Shown: positions 55,618 through 64,000 of the stretch, in pieces
Layout of the letters: every line of letters starts with the position of its first letter
Position numbering within the stretch: the first letter of the stretch is position 1
Assembly (NCBI RefSeq): GCF_004664715.2
Contig: NC_051075.1
Span: 88,450,709-88,514,708 of the forward strand
DNA: 64,000 nucleotides
From: Peromyscus leucopus
Taxonomy: Eukaryota; Chordata; Mammalia; Rodentia; Cricetidae
Direction: 5' to 3'
Made by a program: the position numbers and the translations under genes
The notes under the pieces: model-generated
What the model was told of the DNA's origin: nothing
Database searches by the model: none
What the model saw: the letters and a program-made list of their open reading frames with translations, nothing else

Positions 55618-56597
55618 CTAAAAATGCCCTAAGCCTCTCCGATCTCCAGGTAGTCTGGTGACCTCATCGGCGGCAGCAAGAGCAGCAACACAACCCTGGT
55701 CTGCTTTTCCCAGCCCTTTTCCTGGTGTCCATCCCATATCCATCATTATGTTATTAACGAACGGATTTTCTCCCTTTAGAGCTTGAGTAGTGAGAACCGC
55801 TCCCATGGTTTTTAACATATCCCTTCCCCACAGGTTAGTAGGTAAACCTAATACAATGTAAGGTTGAAAATGTCCTTCATGCCCCTCCTGATCACTCCAC
55901 TTCAATATACAGGCACTTTTCTGTGGTCTGGTCTGTCCTATGCCCTGTAACACTGCTGTAGAATCCTCCAGAGGCCATTGTGCAGGCCAATATTCTTTGG
56001 ATATAACGGATACATCTGCCCCAGTATCAATAATCCCCGCAAAAGATTTACCTTGAATTTTTAATTCTAATTGAGGCCTAGAGTTTAGGTGGGCTACCCA
56101 GAACACTTGAGGAGTACCAGTGGACTCGAAACCTCCCTTTCCCCGGGCTACACATAAACTTCTATTTTTTGTAGAAACAATAGAAAGCAGAAGTAGCTGA
56201 GCTATATGCTCCCCTTGCGGGATCACTAAGACCCCCTGTGTTGCCTCTGCCATGATTTTTATCTCTCCCTCATAGTCATTATCTATCACTCCAGGCAAAA
56301 TCCTTATGCCCTTTATATATGCACTACTTCTACCCAAAAGCAGTCCCACAAATCCTTTTGGTAAGGGGGGCCATAAACTCCAGTGGGTAGTGCTTGAGGT
56401 CCCATTTGAGGGGTTAAGATTGCTCTGGCGGTGGAACTGAGGTCCAGTCCTGCACTTCCTGTTGTTCCTCGACTGAGTTGGTCAATTGAAAGGGATTGTT
56501 TTGTGGAATAAAACGGAGGCAACCACTGCCTGGGATTACTGTTTGGGTCTGCATAGCTCCGTACACTCTGGCTTTCGGGGCCTGCAGCAGGCCCCAT
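55618..56597 (-). pseudogene. pro: pro: dUTPase-protease-G-patch region, frameshifted
   Basis: The N-terminal half has the dUTPase motif GSAGLDL. After a frame change at the C-run 56365-56372, the next frame has GLLLGRSS and GVIDNDYEGEI, also dUTPase motifs. An aspartic protease follows (IIDTGADVSVIS and WGRDML), then a G-patch (GWTPGKGLGKADQG). The dUTPase-protease-G-patch order is that of betaretroviruses. Confidence 0.9.
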
Positions 56598-58144
56598 CCC
56601 CCGTTTCCCGAAGGTAGTGGTTTACCCTGTGCGTCAAACTTAGATCTACATTCACTACTCCAGTGCTGACCCTTTTTACATTTGGGACATATTCCAGGTG
56701 ACTGGTTTGGATTGTTTTGTGGGCAATTGCGGTTCAAATGGCCTTCCTGCCTGCACTGGAAACATCCTTTAGGTCGAGCACCTCGGCCATTCATGCCTTG
56801 CAAGCCATGTCTTATGGCAGCAGCTAAAACTTGTCCAGTAATATGGTTACCATCTATGTCTTTGCAGACACAAAGCATGTCATTCAAACTCTTGCCTTTG
56901 CTCCCTCTTAATGCTTCTTTGCAATACTTACTTGCATTCTCATATGCCAACTGTTTAACTACCAGCATAGCCTGATCAGAATCTCCAAATATCTTTCCTG
57001 CCAATTGCAAAAGCCGTGGCACAAAATCTGCCTAGGGTTCTGAAGGACCTTGCAAGACCTTTGAAATTTGTTCTCCCGCAACAAGGTTTGGCAGAGATTT
57101 CCAGGCTCGGACCGCTGCATTAGCTATTTGAGCATAAGTGCCAGGGTCATACAATATTTGCTGTTGAATATCAGCATATTGCCCTGCGCCTGGCAGCATG
57201 TCATAATTCCTCTGGGGTTGCCCGACCCGTGCATTAATGCGTGCCAGCTCTAAGCATCTTTCGTGATTCTCACTTTTCCACAAGAGATAATCTCCTCCAG
57301 ACAGGGCAGCCCGGCATAATTGCTGCCAGTTGCTAGGTGTTAGATAACTAGCTGAAAGGGACTCAAAAAGTGTCACAGTGAATGGAGCCTGTGGACCACA
57401 ACTGCTCACTGCTTCTTTTAATTGTTTCATTTCTTTAAATGTCAAAGGTACATGATTCCTGGCGGCTTGTCCGGCAGCATTAACAGTTTCGGAAACGGGA
57501 TAAGCCTGCACAGTATCCTGCCAGATAACTCCCCTCCGTTTCCCTTCCTCCTTATCACCCTGATTGTCCCTATCCAACCAGTATGGATTATGGGGAGGTG
57601 GATGACAGCAGATCGGAGCTGAAGGCTCTTTATGTTTTACTTTCATTTTCTGCAGCCGCTGTTGTAATTCTTCGATCTCTTTCTCTAACCGCTCCTCCTC
57701 ATCCAACAACTCATATATAGACTCAAGGTCACTCTCATCATCCTGAACTGCAAGTCTCTTGCAGGTTTTCATAGCCTTCTCTTCCTCGTTTTCCCCTTTT
57801 AAAGATTCATTAGTTTCAGCTTCCTGGGCAGTGGCAAAAGCCTGCTCACATTCTGCTAATTGTTCCTTCACTTTCACCTTGTCAGTTAATAACGCATCCT
57901 TTACCAGCCTCCAAAGAGAAAAGGCTGCAATAGGAAACTTCTCTGGTCCCTTATCCTGCAATACCTTCTGTAGATCACGTTTCACCTGTTCCCAATCAGG
58001 GATATTCAACCCTCCTCCTGTCAGAAACCACGGACTTGCTTCAGCTATAGTGAGTGCGGTACTAGACTTAATCCCTGTTCCTTGCTTACTTAACAATTCC
58101 CTTACCTCAGTGGCCAACTGAGCGTTTGCAGTAGAATTACCCAT
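56414..58144 (-). pseudogene. gag: gag with one in-frame stop
   Basis: The 577-codon frame starts MGNSTA, which would fit N-terminal myristoylation. It contains a charged coiled coil (LDEEERLEKEIEELQQRLQK), a PSAP late-domain motif (57614-57625), capsid sequence with a major homology region, and two CCHC zinc knuckles (CFQCRQEGHLNRNC, CPKCKKGQHWSSEC). A single TAG at 57032-57034 lies inside the major homology region. The frame is otherwise open to TAA at 56414-56416. Confidence 0.93.
56603..56609 (-). promoter_or_regulatory. gag-pro -1 ribosomal frameshift site
   Basis: The minus strand reads GGGAAAC, a classic slippery heptamer, in the correct zero frame (G GGA AAC in gag). A -1 slip enters exactly the frame of the dUTPase-protease region. 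The downstream structure was not folded. Confidence 0.85.
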
Positions 58145-58216
58145 GGTACGTACCCATGTTTCAATCCTCCACCCCTCCTTTTAGGGTGAGCCTCGTTCGC
58201 TTACCCCTCTTTCCAG

Positions 58217-58234
58217 GTCTCGATGGAACCCCCA
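58217..58234 (-). other. Primer-binding site, tRNA-Gln-like
   Basis: Two bases after the 5' LTR the minus strand reads TGGGGGTTCCATCGAGAC. By recall this best fits a glutamine tRNA 3' end with about three mismatches. Other tRNAs fit worse. A GTAAGC donor-like sequence follows in a leader of about 70 bases before gag. Confidence 0.55.
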
Positions 58235-58236
58235 CT

Positions 58237-58623
58237 TGCTGCGACCCGCACGGCCAGAGACCAAGAATTGGCGAGGGACGTCGAGGTTAAGCAGCACTCA
58301 GGACACACCGTGATTCATCATCCAAAAAGAGCTCCTTTATTGACTATCCATCAGCCTTATATACCCTGCTACTTCCTACTCTCCATGGGGTCAGGGTACA
58401 GTCCTCAGGTTCCCATCCGCGTCCCAGCAGCTCAGCCAAACACGAAAACAAGCAAATCAGCAGAGAGCTGATTCTCGAAACAATGTTCCAGCAATAGCTA
58501 TATTGTAAACATCCTGTGACTTACTGACCACAGGAAAAGAGGAAGAACAGAAGGGCACCTTAGGGCAACCTAGGGCAAGCAAACAGGCTATGCCCAAGGC
58601 CTGTTCAGCATCTGCTGCCAACA
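58237..58623 (-). repeat. Provirus 5' LTR
   Basis: It has the same structure as the 3' LTR: TGTTGGCAGC start, TATATAAGG (58358-58363), AATAAA (58336-58341) and a GTCGCAGCA end. It lies 318 bp upstream of a TMOD2 exon, in antisense. Confidence 0.93.
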
Positions 58624-58908
58624 AGCCGATAGCTCAGGCAGATTACTAACTAGCTCTTACACTTAAATTAACCCATAACTCTTATCTGTGTTTAGCCACG
58701 TGGCTTGGTACCTTTTCTCAGTACAGCATTCTTGTCTGGCTTTCTCTGCGTCTGGCTGGTGACTCCTGACTCCACCCTTCTTCTCCCTTACTTAGTTTGG
58801 TTGTCCCACCCATACTTCCTGCCCAGCTACCAGCCAATCAGCTTTATTACTAACAATGAGAATAATACATATTATTCTCATAGTATACCAAAAGATGGTT
58901 CCACAGCA
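58624..58908 (-). mobile_element. Right part of the older LTR hosting the provirus
   Basis: AGCTCTTACACTTAAATTAA, TAGCCACGTGGCTTGGTACC and CTACCAGCCAATCAGC align with the 24500 and 54117 copies. It continues the sequence broken off at 51096. It ends near GGTTCCACAGCA, just before the TMOD2 exon acceptor region. Confidence 0.7.
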
Positions 58909-58941
58909 CAAGGTTGTCTTTGTTTCTCTTCTAATTTAAAG

Positions 58942-59064
58942 GGAGAGTGTTTATCCCCAAAGAAAAGCCAGTAGAAGCTCCTAAAGAGGAGAAAGTGACT
59001 CTGGACCCAGAACTGGAGGAAGCCTTGGCCAGCGCCTCCGACTCTGACCTCTACGATCTTGCAG
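58942..59064 (+). CDS. TMOD2: TMOD2 coding exon 3
   Basis: The exon follows acceptor TTCTAATTTAAAG. It completes a glycine codon and reads RVFIPKEKPVEAPKEEK, then VTLDPELEEALASASDSDLY and DLA plus one base. This is the second tropomyosin-binding region (TMBS2). The donor is GTGAGT at 59065, phase 1. The acceptor's pyrimidine tract is modest and the exon lies only 33 bases from repeat-derived sequence. Confidence 0.95.
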
Positions 59065-59814
59065 GTGAGTTCTTGGGGCTGTCTGGAGACCTCCAGGTGT
59101 GCACTCACTCCCCTGGTGCAAACCTCGGAGCTTCTGGTAGCCAGTGAGTACTATGCTGCCGGGGTAGCAGCAGCCCCAGTTTATCAAGACCAGATCCTGT
59201 GGCTGAGCAACGTTTTAACCCATTCTCATGTTCGGATGATGCCCATCCTACAAAACTCCTGTAATAAATGGAGGAGAACAGATTTGAAATAGTATGGAGA
59301 GCTTAAAGAAATAAAATTGCACAGTAGGCTTGGTGACCCATGCCTGAAATGGTAGCACTATAGCACTCTAAAGACTGAGACAGGAGGATTGTTGTGAGTT
59401 TGAGCCCAGTCCGGGCTACAGAATTAAGAGCCCTATCTCAAAAGAAAACAAAATTTAAAATGAATGAAATAATATCCCCATGTGCTCTCCCAGGAGCTTC
59501 CACATGAAAATGCACTTACAGACTTCACATTTCAGAGTCGTGTTTCCTTCCGTTTGGTTGTTTTAGTTTCTGTGTAGTCCTGGCTGTCCGAGAACTCTCT
59601 CTGTAGACCAGGCTGGCTTCTAACTCCTGAGTGCTGGAATTTAAGATGTGTGCCATCACCAGCTGGCCTCGTGGTCACATTTCTGTGGAGTTCTTGGTCT
59701 CCCTCATAATTGCTGTTACAAGCTGATTTGTGCCAGCAGGTCAGCTAGCCTTCTAGTTTCCTGAGCAAACCCAAACATGAGGATTGCTATTTTAATTGAT
59801 TTTACGTGTAGATT

Positions 59815-60168
59815 GTGTTAGTTACTTTTCTGTTGCTGTGACAAAACACCATGACCAAGGCAACTTATAAAAGAAAGTGTTTTAACTGAGCTTTTGGTTT
59901 CAGAAGGTTAGAGTCTGTGGTGGTGAAGCAAAGACATGGCAGCAGGAACAGCTGAGGGCTCACATCTTGATCCGAAAGCAGGAGGCAGAGAGACAGCACA
60001 CTGGCAATGAGTCTTTTGAAACCTCAGAGCCTACCCCAGTGACACACCTTTTCTGACAAGGCCACACCTCCTAACCCTTCCCAAACAGTTCCACCAACTC
60101 AGGACCAAGTATTCAAACATATGAGTCAATGGTGGCCGTTAGCATTCAAACAACCGTGTCACTATAAA
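59815..60168 (+). repeat. Rodent interspersed repeat, family not assigned
   Basis: TTCTGTTGCTGTGACAAAAC, ACACCATGACCAAGGCAACT and GGCCACACCTCCTAACCCTT are phrases of a common rodent repeat. It is related to the one at 62765-63168. Confidence 0.6.
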
Positions 60169-62670
60169 AAGCTCAAATGATACAAAAGAAATGAAAAACA
60201 AGTCTTTCCCCCAAACTAAGTCCTTTCTGAAAAGAAAAAAAAAAAGGTTTGTGATGTGGATGGGTGAGCAACATAGGTGATTCCTAGAGTAGCACGGGCT
60301 ACATAGTGAGTCCCTGACTTAAAAAAAAATCTAAACAAGAGCTAGGTGTGGTAGTGTGTGTTCTTATTCCCAACACTCAGGAAGTGGAGGCAGGAAGATC
60401 AGGAGTCATGGCTAGTCTCAGTATGTACATGAAGTTCACAGGACAACTTTATGAAGCTGGGTCCCTCGTTTGCCTGCCTGTGGGTTCTGAGGATCACACT
60501 CAGGCCAGCCAGCTCACACTTTAGGGTGGCAGGAGCCTTGACTTGTTGAGCCCAAAGCCTGGCTCTACTTCCACAGCACTGAGACCACAAGTGCACACCA
60601 CCACACCCGATACGCACCTGTTTCTTACGTAAGTTCTGGGGTTCTAACCCAAGTCCTTGTGCTTTCAAGTGAAGTTGTTCATCGGTTTAGCTGCTTCCCA
60701 GCCCCAGAAAGATGGTTCTTATTCCACTAGAAGATAGATGTAGAAAGCTCTTTCCTGCGGGGGGGGGGGGGGGGCGGGCTGCTTTGCCTTATTCTATGTG
60801 GCTGCCATCTCCTCACATTTCCATCCATCTCTGAGGATATCAATAGGTGATATCAGGTTCACATGTCCATATGTCTGTCAGAGGTCTGTGTGGCATCCTA
60901 GTCACCTGATGAGGAAGGTGTTTTGCAGGGACTGGGCATCTTGACCCTGTGGTTACTGTGGAGAGATCCCACCATAGTTACTGCTTTTCCCAAGGCTTGC
61001 CTCACAGGCTTTACTGGAATTGCCCAAAAAAGGAATGGAGGGTGAGACTTGATTCCCGGAAAACACCTAAGAAAGGGGGGGGGGGGGTGAGCAATCATTC
61101 TGAAGATGCCTGAGCCTGGAATCCAGGTAATAAATCCAGGGAGATAATGCAGATAGAAGCTGCTCTGTTTCCCCTCGTTCAGTGCCCTCCCTGCTCAGAC
61201 ACTCCCTAGAACTCAGTGGAAAGCAGCGTCTTCCCTCAGGTAGATTTTTCTAGAAGACTGAAAATATCCTGTGGGTGGAAGGACTGACAGCCACTGCGGG
61301 AGAGATAAGGAGGGTGGAAACGTTCCCTGTGCTGGTGTGGAAGGCAGCAAGCAGAAAAGCAAGCTGTTCCAAGGTTTGACAAGGGTCCCTCTTCATTTTC
61401 ACCTTTCTTCCCCTCATGGGGTGGTGCCAGGTACATTCAGAGCAAGGCTTCTCCCATTAGTGAACCCCCCTCGGGAAGCATGCTCACAGAAAACCCTGAG
61501 TGTGCCTTACTAACCTAGCCATTAATCAAGTTAACAATCAGTTGTGGTTAATGAGGAGGCAGACTCCGTGGGCTTCCCAGATCACACAGTCAGGGTGTGG
61601 CGGTCAGAGTTCAAACTCTGTGTGCTCCAGGCCCCGCCCCCTGAACTCCATGATCATGTTGTTGTTGTTACTCTGTTTGCAGTGCGAAGGATTGAACCTG
61701 GGGCCTTGGGCATGCCAGACAGGTGCTCTACCACTGAGCTCTAGCCCCAGCCCTTGTTTTTTTTTTTCAAATCGGGGGGTCTCACTATGTAGTGTAGGCT
61801 GTCCAGGCTGCCCTTGAATCTTGAACTCTCTATAGAGCCCCACACCGACCTCCCGGAATCCTTTGGCTTCTCAAGTGCAGACGTGGGCCATCACACACCT
61901 TCCTCTTACTCCTGTTCTTACTGGCTTAACCCCTGGCCCTTCTTTGTCCTTGCTGGCTGCCTCCCTTCTAAAGTGTAGCTTATAGTAGATCCAGTCAAGA
62001 ATCTCAGAGACCCGTGCCTCTCCCCAGCAATTTCACCAGAAGGGAAATCTGTTTCAACCTGCCCAGCACCTCCCTGCATGGCCATAGTGTGGCTCCCAGA
62101 ATGCCTGCCTCCCGACGCCAGTTCCGATCTAACGTCAGGGACTGAGACCTTGTTCTGCTCAGCTGACCGTTTGTTCCAGAAAGCCCTCCTCTTCTTTCCT
62201 AAAGGCAAAGGACGGACAGCTCCCTTTTACTACTAAAAGAAGACCATAATCTTTCTGCTTTTGCCTCTGAGGGAGGAAAAAGAACCCATAATACTCTACA
62301 TCACAGCAGATCTTTAAAATCCTTAGACTCAGTCAGGCTTGTTGGTACAGTATTTATTAATCTCAATACTCAGGAGGCAGAAGCAGGAGGATTACTGCCA
62401 GTATAAGGCCAGCCTGGTCTATGTGATGAGCTCCAGGCTAGCCTGGGTTACATAGTAAGACTTTAAACAAAACAGAATCCTTAGATTGAATCCCACCTTT
62501 TTTAATTTTATTTAGATAAGGAAACTAAATGGAGGTGGGTCTGGTGGCACCTACAGGTAATCACAGCATTTGGAAACAGAGGCAGGAGGATCACACTGAG
62601 TTTGAGGTCAGCCTAGCCCACAAGTGAGTTCCAGGCTATCCAGGGAAATAAGAGACCATGGAAACAAAAT

Positions 62671-62672
<2 letters not shown>

Positions 62673-62722
<50 letters not shown>
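62673..62722. repeat. (CA)n microsatellite
   Basis: About 25 CA units at the end of a B1-like SINE. Confidence 0.95.
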
Positions 62723-62724
<2 letters not shown>

Positions 62725-62764
62725 AAACAAACAGCTGAACATTGGGTCTACTTAACTAGGAGAA

Positions 62765-63168
62765 TATTCTAGTTTCATTTCTTTCGTTACAATAAAACAC
62801 CCTGATCAAAAGCAATTCAGAGGCAGAAAGGATTTATTCTGCTTACATTTCCAGGTTATGGTCCATCATTGAGGGGAAGTCAAAACGGGAAAGTAAGGCC
62901 CAAGTTGCGTCACATCCACAGCCAAGAGCAGAGAGAAATAAACACATAGATGATGCTGCCTCTGTGCAGCTGGCTTTCTTCACTCTGGCACAGTTCTGGG
63001 CCCAGCCCAAGAAGTTGTGGTGCACACAGTGGGCTGGGTCTTTCTACACCAACAGTAATCCAGACAACCCCCCAAAGACATGACTGCCAGCCAGTTAATC
63101 TAGACAATTCCTCATTACAACTCTTTCCAGGTGACTTTAGATTGGGTCAAATTGACAGTTAAGACTGA
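62765..63168 (+). repeat. Rodent interspersed repeat, possibly URR1-related
   Basis: It begins TCTAGTTTCATTTCTTTCGT and ends GTCAAATTGACAGTTAAGAC. The end resembles the reverse complement of the URR1-like start (TTTTACGTCAACTTGACAC). Relation to URR1 is inference. Confidence 0.5.
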
Positions 63169-63470
63169 CGGGCACAGGGACTGAGCAGTGTTTCTGAGGT
63201 TGGAAGATGTGGCTAGACCATTGTTTCTCAGCTCCTGAAGGACCCTGCCCATATAAACACACAGAGGCATGTAGAGTTTACTGATGGTCTTGGGAGGTTT
63301 TAGCAGTAAGTTTATTGAATGCTGTAACCACACCACACACTGTGCCAGGAAAGGGAACCTGGAGACTCCATGCTGAATAATGAATCGTTCGCAGAGATGC
63401 AGATTAACATGTGGCCATCCTAATATGTATTTCTAAACTTAGTGCTTGTTTTTCTTGCCTGTGTTTTCAG

Positions 63471-63557
63471 CTGTCCTTGGAGTCCACAATTTGCTCAACA
63501 ATCCGAAGTTTGATGAAGAAACGACCAATGGCAAAGGTCACAAGGGACCTATAAGGA
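63471..63557 (+). CDS. TMOD2: TMOD2 coding exon 4
   Basis: The exon follows acceptor TGTGTTTTCAG. It reads VLGVHNLLNNPKFDEETTNG, then KGHKGPIR plus one base, covering up to residue 164. This is the end of the N-terminal half, before the leucine-rich-repeat actin-binding domain, whose exons lie beyond the window. The donor is GTAAGT at 63558, phase 1. Confidence 0.95.
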
Positions 63558-64000
63558 GTAAGTCGATCAGGAATCTGGGGGTGTGGGAAACTTCAGAGTC
63601 TCTGTCTGGGCCTAGAGGAGAGACCCATTGCTTCTAGAAGGAATCACTGGGCTCTGAGCAATCAAACCCAGGGGAAAAGCTGATGGTGGGCACTCTGCCT
63701 GGCAGTGTGGCTAGAACCACAGAACACACATTTCGTGGCAGGTAGTCCAGTGCAAGGGTCGTGGGGTGGGGAGGATCCTGATAAGTTCGAAGAGTCAGCT
63801 CAAGATGCAGATAGTTTCAGGTTCCAAAGGATATTTTTTTAAGGTTTGCTTTTTTGTTTTGTTTTGATTTTGTTTTCATTTTTTCAGAATGTGAAGCCCT
63901 CCTTAAAGCCAGGGGGCTGTTATTTTGTATTTCCCAGCTGACACATAAAGAAGTCTTAAGCTTTTTTGGTACAATCCTTCAGCCGTCTTGAATTCTTACA
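63558..64000 (+). other. TMOD2: Start of the next TMOD2 intron
   Basis: This is intronic sequence to the window edge. It holds a (GTTTT)n-like run near 63843-63880 and no exon I can support. Confidence 0.7.

Larger units (their letters stand above)
51097..58623 (-). mobile_element. Betaretrovirus-like (class II) endogenous provirus
   Basis: This is a 7.5-kb provirus in antisense to TMOD2. In minus-strand order it has 5' LTR (58237-58623), primer-binding site, short leader, gag, dUTPase-protease region, pol (RT, RNase H, integrase), env, polypurine tract and 3' LTR (51097-51487). The gag-pro slippery site, the dUTPase within pro, the G-patch and the YMDD motif place it with betaretroviruses. 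Flanks GGCCGG and AGCCGA fit a decayed 6-bp duplication of GGCCGA. It has at least seven in-frame stops or frameshifts, a 391-bp nested insertion and a strongly shortened env, so it cannot be replication-competent as it stands. Confidence 0.93.
59065..63470 (+). other. TMOD2: TMOD2 intron between coding exons 3 and 4
   Basis: Repeats found are B1-like SINEs (59315-59450, 59565-59670 reversed, 60320-60640 mixed, 61765-61900 reversed, 62335-62470, 62535-62670), two rodent interspersed repeats listed separately, G-runs at 60760-60774 and 61075-61087, a MIR fragment (61575-61635), an ID/B4-like piece (61680-61755) and a (CA)n at 62673-62722. Bases 60720-61500, 61910-62330 and 63170-63440 look unique. 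Confidence 0.75.

Noticed and set aside
51097..58623. Functional retroviral genes
   Set aside because: gag, pro, pol and env all carry stops, frameshifts, a deletion or the nested LTR, so all are listed as pseudogenes.

Overview
This is vertebrate nuclear DNA from a muroid rodent, most likely a cricetid (hamster, vole or deer-mouse group). It is dense in B1, B2, B4 and ID SINEs, carries several rodent LTR families with exact target-site duplications (TSDs), and has long CA/GT/GA microsatellites. The B1 copies have the tail wording I associate with cricetids. There are no bacterial-style operons, and most open frames are chance readings through repeats or introns. Real coding sequence is confined to short spliced exons and a decayed retrovirus.

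Two host genes diverge from each other. LYSMD2 (minus strand) is complete in coding terms: exon 1 at 15623-15895 in a CpG island, exon 2 at 5175-5506, and last coding exon at 3545-3587 with a 3' UTR and AATAAA near 3040. The splice phases join to 648 nt, i.e. 215 residues plus stop. TMOD2 (plus strand, neuronal tropomodulin) starts at a CpG island near 31 kb, has its first coding exon at 45306-45500, then exons at 47560-47716, 58942-59064 and 63471-63557, and leaves the window after codon 164. LYSMD2 and TMOD2 are neighbours in other mammals, which supports the calls. Two small phase-compatible exon candidates (49895-49938 and 50076-50115) lie in the TMOD2 intron between residues 94 and 95. 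Together they would add 28 residues in frame, but either alone would break the frame.

The largest mobile element is an antisense class II (betaretrovirus-like) provirus at 51097-58623 inside a TMOD2 intron. It has paired LTRs about 3% different, a primer-binding site, gag, a dUTPase-protease region, pol, a shortened env and a polypurine tract, with many stops and frameshifts. It sits inside an older LTR, and a younger solo LTR (54117-54501) sits inside its pol gene, giving a readable three-layer insertion order. Other solo LTRs with TSDs are at 11462-11955, 18704-19142, 21915-22458, 26101-26503, 27601-28352 and 48738-49201.

Layout: 1-3.0 kb flank with repeats; 3.0-15.9 kb LYSMD2; 16.2-30.9 kb repeat-rich intergenic DNA with an inverted LINE-1; 31 kb to the end TMOD2, with SINE-rich introns, ancient MIR/L2 fragments, and the provirus between the third and fourth constitutive TMOD2 exons (counting a non-coding first exon as exon 1).
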